A stretch of 5,322 bases of DNA from Akkermansia muciniphila (GCA_945870545.1 CAMBTF010000149.1:1-5322); one strand, 5' to 3'. Positions 1-5,322 are shown, counted from the first letter of the stretch. Translations and numbers: made by a program. The notes: generated from the sequence alone by a model not told the origin.

Positions 1-600
1 TCGGGGTCGATCACGAAGAGCCGCGATGTGGAGACGCAGGCGGTGTTTTCGCTGCGCGGCAAGCCGCTCAACACCTACTCGCTGCCCCGCAAGATCGTCT
101 ATGAAAACGAGGAGTTCGCCCTGCTGCAAGCGGCGCTGAACATCGAGGATGGCATCGAATCGCTGCGCTACAATAAGGTCGTCATCGCCACTGACGCCGA
201 CGTGGACGGGATGCACATCCGTTTGCTGTTGCTGACGTTTTTCCTCCAGTTTTTCCCGGAAATGATCCGCGACGGGCATCTCTTCATTTTGCAGACACCC
301 CTGTTCCGCGTGCGCAACAAGAAGGAAACCTTCTACTGCTACACCGAGGAGGAGCGCGTAAAGGCGATCGAGAAATGCGGCAAGGCTGCCGAGATCACCC
401 GCTTCAAGGGACTCGGCGAGATCTCGCCGGATGAGTTCAAGTTCATGATCGGCGCCGACATGCGGCTCGACCCCGTGGAATACGAGGAGGGCAAGGGAGT
501 GAAGGAACTGCTCGCGTTCTACATGGGAAAAAACACCCCGAGCCGCCAGGAATACATCATCGAAAACCTCCGCGAGGACGTGGACCGGCAGGTCGCTTGA
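1..600 (+). CDS. parE: Type IIA DNA topoisomerase subunit B, ParE-like (C-terminal part, 5' end outside window)
   Basis: This is the ATPase/TOPRIM subunit of a type IIA topoisomerase, which works with an A subunit to pass one DNA duplex through another (decatenation or supercoil control). The frame is open from the first base, so the GHKL ATPase and transducer domains lie upstream, outside the window. The fragment (199 codons plus TGA) starts just after the usual EGDSA motif, at SGSITKSRD. It carries the TOPRIM metal-binding motif DADVD (fragment residues 65-69) in [12 protein letters not shown], the RFKGLGE motif (about 134-140), and the usual short C-terminus ending after [16 protein letters not shown]. 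There is no long insert in the TOPRIM domain of the kind seen in proteobacterial GyrB. The [15 protein letters not shown] stretch resembles Bacteroidota/Verrucomicrobiota ParE rather than GyrB, but ParE versus GyrB cannot be settled without the N-terminus and a tree. It converges on the phoH-like gene with a 6-bp gap. Confidence 0.93.
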   Translation, partial: SGSITKSRDVETQAVFSLRGKPLNTYSLPRKIVYENEEFALLQAALNIEDGIESLRYNKVVIATDADVDGMHIRLLLLTFFLQFFPEMIRDGHLFILQTPLFRVRNKKETFYCYTEEERVKAIEKCGKAAEITRFKGLGEISPDEFKFMIGADMRLDPVEYEEGKGVKELLAFYMGKNTPSRQEYIIENLREDVDRQVA

Positions 601-606
601 AGCGCG

Positions 607-1563
607 CTATTGTCGGTATTTTTCGTAAGCGTTCACGATGTGCTCGACGATGGGATGGCGGACGATGTCGGCGGGCGTGAAGCGAGTGAACGCGATGCCC
701 TTGATGCCGCCCAACGCATGCTCCGCCTCGTGGAGGCCGGAGCGCACGCCGGGCTTGAGATCGATCTGCGAGGAGTCCCCAGTTACGACAAGCTTCGATT
801 CCTCGCCGAGCCGCGTGAGCGCCATAAACATCTGTTCGCGGGTGGTGTTCTGCGCCTCATCAAGGATCACGAACGAACGCGACAAGGTCCGCCCACGCAT
901 GAAAGCCAGCGGCGCGATCTCAATAATCTCCTCGTCGAGGTAGCGCTGCGCCTCCTCGGGATCGAGCATGTCATGGATCGCGTCGTAAAGCGGGCGCAGG
1001 TAAGGGGCGACCTTTTCCTTCAGATCCCCCGGCAGGAAACCCAGCGCCTCGCCGGCCTCCACGGCGGGACGGGTGAGGATGATGCGGTGAATCGCCCGCT
1101 TTTTCAGCATGTGCAGGCCGACGGCCATCGCGAGGTAGGTCTTGCCGGTGCCGGCCGGACCGAGGCCGAAGGTCACGTCGTTTTCCTGGATCGCTTTCAC
1201 ATATCCGAACTGGTTCGGAGTTCGCGGGGAAACGGTCTTGCGGTTGCGTGAGCCGACGAGACGGACGGTGGAAAGCGAGTTCAGCGGGATCTCGCCGGAC
1301 TGACGCGCGACATCCACCGCCAGCCGGAAATCCCGCGCCGAGATGTGCAGGCCGTTGCGCTGCGTGGCTTCCAGATCATGGAACACTTTTGCCGCTAGCA
1401 GGGTGGAATCCTCCGCCCCGGTGAAACTGATCCACCCGTCCCGCGTCACGGTTTTCAGTTCCAACTCCTGCTCCATATAGGAAAGGTTGCGCCGGTCGTT
1501 CGCAAACAGCCCCTGCAGGAACTGCGGGGTGTCGAACTCGAGCTTGAGGGAGGTGGTTTTCAC
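607..1563 (-). CDS. phoH: PhoH family P-loop ATPase (YbeZ/PhoL type)
   Basis: This is a cytoplasmic ATPase of the PhoH family, predicted to act in RNA metabolism (YbeZ works with the endoribonuclease YbeY and ribosomes in other bacteria). From the GTG start at 1563 it has 318 residues, the usual family length. An N-terminal region of about 110 residues precedes the ATPase core. Walker A is GPAGTGKT (135-142), followed by the family signature TRPAVEAGEALGFLPGD (164-180). Walker B is FVILDEAQN (231-239) and a sensor-like TGDSSQIDL lies at 261-269. All expected catalytic residues are present. The GTG start is chosen because the protein then begins KTTSLKLEF, as homologues do. In-frame ATGs at 1596 and 1644 would add 16 or 27 residues rich in Cys that look non-coding. 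No strong Shine-Dalgarno precedes the GTG (only a weak GAG). ybeY, often adjacent elsewhere, is not in the window. Confidence 0.95.
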   Translation of the reverse strand: MKTTSLKLEFDTPQFLQGLFANDRRNLSYMEQELELKTVTRDGWISFTGAEDSTLLAAKVFHDLEATQRNGLHISARDFRLAVDVARQSGEIPLNSLSTVRLVGSRNRKTVSPRTPNQFGYVKAIQENDVTFGLGPAGTGKTYLAMAVGLHMLKKRAIHRIILTRPAVEAGEALGFLPGDLKEKVAPYLRPLYDAIHDMLDPEEAQRYLDEEIIEIAPLAFMRGRTLSRSFVILDEAQNTTREQMFMALTRLGEESKLVVTGDSSQIDLKPGVRSGLHEAEHALGGIKGIAFTRFTPADIVRHPIVEHIVNAYEKYRQ

Positions 1564-1616
1564 AGCGCCGGACTCTACGCATCGGTACCAGCACATGCCA
1601 AGGCTTGCTTCACACC

Positions 1617-1644
1617 TTGACTGATCATGTGATACGCATAACAT
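1617..1644 (+). promoter_or_regulatory. Candidate sigma70-type promoter for the toxin-antitoxin operon
   Basis: TTGACT (1617-1622) matches the -35 consensus at 5 of 6 bases. A 16-bp spacer separates it from TAACAT (1639-1644), which matches the -10 consensus at 4 of 6. Transcription would begin only a few bases before the ATG at 1654, giving a leaderless or nearly leaderless mRNA. That fits the absence of a Shine-Dalgarno sequence there. The assignment rests on motif reading only; an AT-rich patch in GC-rich DNA can produce such matches by chance. Confidence 0.35.
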
Positions 1645-1656
1645 AGTGACGTTATG
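1637..1656. promoter_or_regulatory. Inverted repeat, candidate antitoxin operator
   Basis: CATAAC (1637-1642) and GTTATG (1651-1656) form a perfect 6+6 bp inverted repeat around an 8-bp centre. The right arm contains the ATG start of the antitoxin gene, and the left arm overlaps the candidate -10 element. Ribbon-helix-helix antitoxins usually bind such repeats as dimers to repress their own operon, so this is the natural operator candidate. The role is inferred from position and symmetry. Confidence 0.45.
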
Positions 1657-1956
1657 GCTACCATGACCATCCGCACCACCGTCGCTTTCGATCCCGCCAC
1701 CGCGGCTCGACTCGAACGCCTTGCGAAACGCTGGGGGGTCTCGAAATCCGAGACCCTGCGGCGCGCGCTGGAATCCGCGGAAAAGACATCCGCCGCATCC
1801 GGCGTGCCCGATTTCAAAGGCATGAAACCTTTGGAAATTCTGGATTGGCTGCGGGACAACCCCCAGCGCCCCGCAGGCTGGGGCGAAGACTTCCGCCGGA
1901 TACTCCGCGAAGCCCGTGAACGCGATGCGATCATCGAAGAAGAACGCGAAGCATGA
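1654..1956 (+). CDS. Ribbon-helix-helix (CopG/VapB-like) antitoxin
   Basis: This is the predicted DNA-binding antitoxin of a type II toxin-antitoxin pair. It should neutralise the adjacent PIN toxin by direct binding and repress its own promoter. The 100-residue protein has a ribbon-helix-helix fold at the N-terminus: a beta strand at about 5-11 (TIRTTVA), helix A at about 14-27 (PATAARLERLAKRW) and helix B at about 30-44 (SKSETLRRALESAEK), with the conserved hydrophobic spacing of CopG proteins. Residues 45-55 form a flexible linker. The tail (about 57-100, KPLEILDWLRDNP...) is charged and helical, ends in an Arg/Glu-rich run, and is the likely toxin-binding part. The stop overlaps the toxin start in ATGA, so the two are translationally coupled. 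Position 1654 is the first ATG; M4 at 1663 is an alternative start that keeps the whole domain. No Shine-Dalgarno is visible. Confidence 0.85.
   Translation: MATMTIRTTVAFDPATAARLERLAKRWGVSKSETLRRALESAEKTSAASGVPDFKGMKPLEILDWLRDNPQRPAGWGEDFRRILREARERDAIIEEEREA
1861..1883 (+). repeat. GC-rich hairpin inside the antitoxin gene
   Basis: CCCCAGC (1861-1867) and GCTGGGG (1877-1883) are a perfect 7-bp inverted repeat around a 9-nt loop. In the mRNA this would be a strong stem about 70 nt before the toxin start codon. There is no T run after it, so it is not an intrinsic terminator. It may simply reflect GC-rich codons for residues around NPQRPAGWG, or it may tune translation between antitoxin and toxin. 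Confidence 0.5.
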
Positions 1957-2333
1957 TTCACTTGGACACCAACTTGCTGATCGGTGCGGAAGACCCCACC
2001 GACCCGCACCACATCACGTCACGTGAGGTGTTCGCCAAGCCCGAAACTTTCGCCTGTTCATCAGTGGCATGGATGGAACTGCTTTCCACACCCGACACTC
2101 ACCCATTGCGGGAAGCGATGAAGGAACTTCTCTCCGGCGGCATCATCCCCTTTGACGAAGCCGCCGCCTCGCTTGCCGGTGAACTTTTTCACCTCACCGG
2201 TTCCAAGCGCCGCACCCGCCTCGACACCATGATCGCCGCCACCGCGATCCTTTCCGGTGCCGAGCTGGCGACCACCAACCCCGCCGATTTCGAACCCTTC
2301 ATCCCCCACGGGTTGAATCTTCATAGCTTCTGA
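1953..2333 (+). CDS. PIN-domain RNase toxin (VapC-like)
   Basis: This is the predicted toxin of the pair: a Mg2+-dependent endoribonuclease of the PIN family, whose VapC members typically cut tRNA or rRNA. At 126 residues it has normal VapC length. The acidic active-site set is present: Asp5 in IHLDTNLLI, Glu42 in WMELL, and Asp91 in RLDTMIAATAI. The terminal motif is TTNPADFEPF (107-116), where N109 and D112 occupy the fourth acidic/polar site. Nothing is truncated and no key residue is missing, so the toxin looks active. Its ATG overlaps the antitoxin TGA by 4 bp (ATGA), so translation probably re-initiates from the upstream gene; no good Shine-Dalgarno exists of its own. The RNA target cannot be read from sequence. 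The subgroup name VapC is used loosely, because the partner is a ribbon-helix-helix protein, not an AbrB-type VapB. Confidence 0.88.
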   Translation: MIHLDTNLLIGAEDPTDPHHITSREVFAKPETFACSSVAWMELLSTPDTHPLREAMKELLSGGIIPFDEAAASLAGELFHLTGSKRRTRLDTMIAATAILSGAELATTNPADFEPFIPHGLNLHSF

Positions 2334-2364
2334 GGCGATGGGAGCTTGCGGATTCCCGGGAGAT

Positions 2365-2369
2365 GGGGA
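2365..2369 (+). promoter_or_regulatory. Possible ribosome binding site for the KH-domain gene
   Basis: GGGGA lies 11 bases before the ATG at 2381, a slightly long but usable spacing. The upstream ATG at 2363 has GGGAG directly abutting it with no spacing, which a ribosome is unlikely to use. This favours 2381 as the start, with modest certainty. Confidence 0.35.
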
Positions 2370-2380
2370 AAGCTACCGCC

Positions 2381-2677
2381 ATGCAAGCAGTGACGGATAG
2401 GTTAAGGAATTTTCTGCAATTCGTGGCGGTGAAACTCATCGATGAACCGGCCAAGGCGCAACTCAAGGTCGCGGAACTTGGGCCGAAAAAACTCCGCTTC
2501 AAGCTGGTGCTGGCGAAAGATGACGTGGCGATGCTGATCGGGCGCAACGGCTTCACGGCCTCTGCCATCCGCAGCGTCCTGAAAGCGGCGGCGGATAAAG
2601 AAGGGGTCCAGGTAAACCTCCAGATCCACTCCCACGAGGAAGAGGCGGAATACCTCGCCCGCGAAGGGGCAAAATAG
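2381..2677 (+). CDS. khpA: KH-domain RNA-binding protein, KhpA-like
   Basis: This is a small cytoplasmic single-KH protein. KhpA in other bacteria pairs with KhpB (Jag/EloR) and binds many RNAs, affecting cell elongation and division. From 2381 it has 98 residues. It opens with the family-type helix FLQFVAVKLIDEP (11-23), continues with a strand region about 28-45 (LKVAELGPKKLRFKLVLA), and has the KH signature LIGRNGFTASAIRSVLKAAA (52-71). The GxxG loop is G54-R-N-G57, the RNA-contacting element. A short acidic C-tail (EEEAEYLAREGAK) follows. It is slightly longer than the typical 75-85 residues. The alternative ATG at 2363 would add MGKATA, and its ribosome site is poorly spaced. The gene lies 47 bp after the toxin on the same strand, so read-through is possible, but no functional link to the toxin is implied. 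In many genomes khpA sits beside rpsP/rimM, which are absent here. Confidence 0.85.
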   Translation: MQAVTDRLRNFLQFVAVKLIDEPAKAQLKVAELGPKKLRFKLVLAKDDVAMLIGRNGFTASAIRSVLKAAADKEGVQVNLQIHSHEEEAEYLAREGAK

Positions 2678-2745
2678 GCTCCCAACCAACCGTGTGGCAT
2701 ATTGGGTGCTTATCGACATCAGGAATTCCGTTGAAACCCTGACTT

Positions 2746-5322
2746 ATGTCCATCCACGTCGCCCTGCACCACCGCACCAGCTATGAATACAACAAGCCAG
2801 TCGAGCACGGGCCACATGTAGTAAGGCTAAGGCCCGCTGCGCACTCGAAGACCCGGGTGCTCGCCTATTCGCTGAAAATCGGGCCCGGCGACCATTTCAT
2901 CAACTGGCAGCAGGATCCGCAGGGCAATTACCTGGCCCGACTCGTCTTCAACGAGCCAATGCCGCGTCTAGATGTGGAGGTGAACCTCGTGGTCGAGATG
3001 GCCGTGCACAATCCCTTCGATTTCTTTCTGGAGGATAGCGCGCAGAACTACCCTTTCCAATACGAGAAAGAACTGAAACACGAACTCGCCCCTTACCTCG
3101 AGATCGAGGGAGTGGGGCCGCGGGTCAACCATTGCACTCGGTGGTTCTCCAAAAAGAAAGGCCGCACGATCGACGTGCTGGTGGAGCTGAACTCCGCCGC
3201 GCACAAGGCGGTTGAATACAAGATCCGCATGGAGCCGGGCGTGCAGACACCGGAGGAAACCTTGGATAAAGCCTCGGGTTCCTGCCGCGACTCGGCGTGG
3301 CTGCTGGTGAACGTGCTGCGCGGCATGGGTCTGGCGGCGCGCTTCGTTTCCGGTTACCTGATCCAGCTCAGGCCGGATGTGGAAAGTCTCGACGGCCCGA
3401 GCGGATCGGAAGTGGATTTCACCGATCTGCACGCATGGACGGAAGTCTATCTGCCCGGCGCGGGATGGATCGGGTTGGATCCGACATCCGGCCTTCTCGC
3501 GGGCGAGGGCCACTTACCGCTGGCCTGCTCTCCAAGACCGGGCAGCGCCGCGCCCGTGACCGGCGGCACGGAGCCTTGCGAATCGCGTATGGAGCACGAA
3601 ATGAAGGTGGCCCGCATCCACGAATCCCCGCGCACCACCCTCCCCTACACCGAGGATGCCTGGGAAAAAATCCTCGCGTCCGGGCGTGAGATCGATTCCG
3701 AACTCCGATCCATGGACGTGCGCCTCACCATGGGCGGCGAGCCGACCTTCATTTCCATGGACGACCTCGACGGCGACGAGTGGAACACCGCCGCGCAGGG
3801 ACCCACGAAACGCAAACTTTCCGACAAGCTCATCAAGCGGCTACGCGAGAAGTTCGCGCCCGGTGGCCTGCTTTTCTACGGCCAAGGCAAATGGTATCCC
3901 GGCGAGGAGCTCCCGCGCTGGAGCCTTGCCTGCTACTGGCGGAAGGACGGCGAGCCGATCTGGAGCAACGTTTCACTCATCGCCGACGAGTCGACCGATT
4001 ACGGTTTCGGCGCGCCCGAGGCAGAGCGTTTCGCGAAGTCACTGGCGGAGAACTTTGGCATCGATCCGAAATTCCTCATCCCCGGCTACGAGGATGCGTT
4101 CTATTACATGTGGCGCGAACGGCGGCTGCCCTCGAATGTCGATCCGCTCAAATCAAACCTAAAGAGCAAGCTGGAGCGGGATCGGATCGCACGCATTTTC
4201 GATACCGGCCTGAATGCCGTCGTGGGGCACGTGCTACCGCTGAAAAAGAAAGTCGTCGATGGGGTTTCGCGCTGGACGAGCGGATCGTGGTTTCTGCGCG
4301 ATGAGACGCTTTTCCTGCTCCCCGGCGACTCGCCGATGGGATACCGCCTGCCGCTCAATTCGCTGCCGTGGGTGAAAAAGGAGGATTATCCATGGGCCAT
4401 CCCGCAAGACCCTACCGCCACCTGTCCCCCGCTCCCGACAAGGACTGCCGTGATGCAAATCAATGGAGAGCCGCGCCTCCGGCCGACTTCTTCAGGTGAC
4501 GAAACCAAGGAACCTGCCGCCGGAGAAAGCGCAGGCTGGATCACTCGCGCCGCGCTCTGCGTGGAGCCGCGCGACGGCAGGCTGTATCTTTTCCTGCCGC
4601 CGGTGGATACCACGGAGGATTTCCTGGAAATGGTGGCCGTCATCGAAAAGACCGCCGCCGAGCTGGAGATGCCGATCATTTTGGAAGGAACTTCGCCCTC
4701 CTTTGATCCGCGCCTCGAAGTGGTGAAAGTCACCCCCGACCCAGGCGTGATCGAGGTGAACCTCCAGCCCGCCGCGAGCTGGGACGCGCTTGTCCGCAAC
4801 ACCACCACGCTTTATGAAGAGGCGCGCCTCTGCCGCCTGGTCACGGAGAAATTTATGATCGATGGCCGCCACACCGGCACCGGCGGCGGCAACCACATCA
4901 TCATCGGCGGCGAGACGCCTTCCGACAGCCCCATCCTGCGCCGCCCCGACCTACTGCGCAGCATGGTCACTTTCTGGAACCATCACCCCTCGCTGAGCTA
5001 TCTTTTCTCCGGCCTTTTCGTCGGCCCGACCTCACAGGCACCCCGCATCGACGAAGCCCGCAACGACGCGATCCACGAACTGGAGGTCGCTTTCCGGACA
5101 CTTGAAGGGGAGGGAAACTCCCTGCCGTGGAAAGTGGATCGCGCGTTCCGCAACCTGCTCATCGACTCCACCGGCAACACCCACCGCGCCGAGTTCTGTA
5201 TCGACAAGCTTTACTCCCCCGACAGCGCGACGGGACGCCTCGGGCGTCTGGAACTGCGCGGCTTCGAGATGCCACCGCACTCCCGCATGAGCCTTGCGCA
5301 GCACCTTGTCCTGCGCGCCCTC
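2746..5322 (+). CDS. Transglutaminase-like protease fused to DUF2126 putative amidoligase (3' end outside window)
   Basis: This is one uninterrupted frame of 859 codons, still open at the right edge; relatives are about 1,100 residues, so roughly a quarter is missing. Residues about 1-85 (SIHVALHHRTSYEYNKPVE...) are a bacterial transglutaminase N-terminal domain. About 150-250 is the transglutaminase/papain-like core with a complete triad: Cys180 in GSCRDSAW, His229 in DLHAW and Asp245 in LDPTSG. A linker follows, then DUF2126 from about 325 onward, beginning RLTMGGEPTF, with FYGQGKWYPGE, PGDSPMGYRLPL, IEVNLQP (669-675), GRHTGTGGGNH (707-717), HRAEFCIDKLYSP (from 813) and LELRGFEMPPH (from 835). 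As I recall, DUF2126 is classed as a putative glutamine-synthetase-fold amidoligase; the Gly-rich/His motif and the paired Glu/Arg strands fit that. No signal peptide or membrane segment is seen, so a cytoplasmic location is likely. The start matches the family N-terminus but lacks a Shine-Dalgarno. Substrate unknown. Confidence 0.93.
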   Translation, partial: MSIHVALHHRTSYEYNKPVEHGPHVVRLRPAAHSKTRVLAYSLKIGPGDHFINWQQDPQGNYLARLVFNEPMPRLDVEVNLVVEMAVHNPFDFFLEDSAQNYPFQYEKELKHELAPYLEIEGVGPRVNHCTRWFSKKKGRTIDVLVELNSAAHKAVEYKIRMEPGVQTPEETLDKASGSCRDSAWLLVNVLRGMGLAARFVSGYLIQLRPDVESLDGPSGSEVDFTDLHAWTEVYLPGAGWIGLDPTSGLLAGEGHLPLACSPRPGSAAPVTGGTEPCESRMEHEMKVARIHESPRTTLPYTEDAWEKILASGREIDSELRSMDVRLTMGGEPTFISMDDLDGDEWNTAAQGPTKRKLSDKLIKRLREKFAPGGLLFYGQGKWYPGEELPRWSLACYWRKDGEPIWSNVSLIADESTDYGFGAPEAERFAKSLAENFGIDPKFLIPGYEDAFYYMWRERRLPSNVDPLKSNLKSKLERDRIARIFDTGLNAVVGHVLPLKKKVVDGVSRWTSGSWFLRDETLFLLPGDSPMGYRLPLNSLPWVKKEDYPWAIPQDPTATCPPLPTRTAVMQINGEPRLRPTSSGDETKEPAAGESAGWITRAALCVEPRDGRLYLFLPPVDTTEDFLEMVAVIEKTAAELEMPIILEGTSPSFDPRLEVVKVTPDPGVIEVNLQPAASWDALVRNTTTLYEEARLCRLVTEKFMIDGRHTGTGGGNHIIIGGETPSDSPILRRPDLLRSMVTFWNHHPSLSYLFSGLFVGPTSQAPRIDEARNDAIHELEVAFRTLEGEGNSLPWKVDRAFRNLLIDSTGNTHRAEFCIDKLYSPDSATGRLGRLELRGFEMPPHSRMSLAQHLVLRAL

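Noticed and set aside
610..1251. 213-codon open frame on the + strand, antisense to phoH
   Set aside because: It is a reverse-strand shadow of a clearly coding PhoH gene in GC-rich DNA; its translation has no recognisable domain and its start lies in the gene junction.
1564..1644. N-terminal extension of PhoH from an ATG at 1644
   Set aside because: The extra 27 residues are Cys-rich and unlike PhoH N-termini, they run through the AT-rich candidate control region, and the GTG at 1563 gives the normal family length.
1575..2012. 145-codon minus-strand frame over the antitoxin
   Set aside because: It is low-complexity Ser/Arg-rich, overlaps two well-supported genes and the control region, and has no domain; treated as a shadow.
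2722..2729. GGAATTCC palindrome before the transglutaminase gene
   Set aside because: An 8-bp palindrome without a partner repeat or a regulator nearby is expected by chance; no function claimed.
3280..3300. Possibility that the transglutaminase and DUF2126 parts are two separate genes or a frameshift
   Set aside because: I followed the frame from 2746 to 5322 and found no stop or phase change, and relatives have the same two-part layout.
2968..3513. 181-codon minus-strand frame inside the transglutaminase gene
   Set aside because: The + strand frame here encodes a conserved transglutaminase core with a full catalytic triad; the antisense product is rich in His/Arg/Phe without motif.
3297..4304. 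Several + strand frames of 100-175 codons in other phases of the DUF2126 region
   Set aside because: They are Arg/Ser/Pro/Ala-rich out-of-phase shadows; the continuous frame from 2746 explains the whole region without a stop.
1..5322. CRISPR array, tRNA/rRNA gene, insertion sequence or prophage remnant
   Set aside because: No regularly spaced direct repeats, no tRNA- or rRNA-like stretch, and no transposase, integrase or terminal inverted repeats were seen on either strand.

Overview
This window comes from a GC-rich bacterial chromosome. It is densely packed with core genes plus one small accessory module. The best lineage guess is the Verrucomicrobiota or a related PVC/Bacteroidota-side group. 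The main clue is the topoisomerase fragment at the left edge, which has the SITKSRD...[13 protein letters not shown] and [10 protein letters not shown] wording I associate with the ParE-type subunit of those groups, not with proteobacterial GyrB/ParE. Clear Shine-Dalgarno sequences are also scarce before the starts. This assignment is an inference; no rRNA or marker search was possible.

Layout. (1) Positions 1-600 (+): the C-terminal end of a type IIA topoisomerase B subunit, cut by the left edge. (2) Positions 607-1563 (-): a complete PhoH-family (YbeZ-type) P-loop ATPase, convergent with the topoisomerase and separated by only 6 bp. (3) Positions 1564-1653: a short divergent control region with a candidate promoter and a perfect 6+6 bp inverted repeat that includes the next gene's start codon. 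(4) Positions 1654-2333 (+): a type II toxin-antitoxin pair, a ribbon-helix-helix antitoxin and a PIN-domain RNase toxin (VapBC-like), joined by an ATGA overlap. (5) Positions 2381-2677 (+): a small KH-domain RNA-binding protein, KhpA-like. (6) Position 2746 to the right edge (+): a very long open frame, unbroken for 859 codons and still open. It encodes a transglutaminase-like protease fused to a DUF2126 putative amidoligase. It covers almost half the window.

How the parts fit. PhoH/YbeZ and KhpA are both linked to RNA metabolism, and the PIN toxin is a predicted RNase, but only the toxin and antitoxin clearly form one functional unit. The toxin-antitoxin pair sits between conserved genes, as expected for a mobile accessory insertion, although no transposase, att site or flanking direct repeat is visible. 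The transglutaminase-DUF2126 protein is the least understood gene here. Homologues belong to predicted peptide-modification systems in which an amidoligase makes, and a transglutaminase-fold enzyme cuts or transfers, amide bonds. Its partner genes, if present, would lie beyond the right edge.
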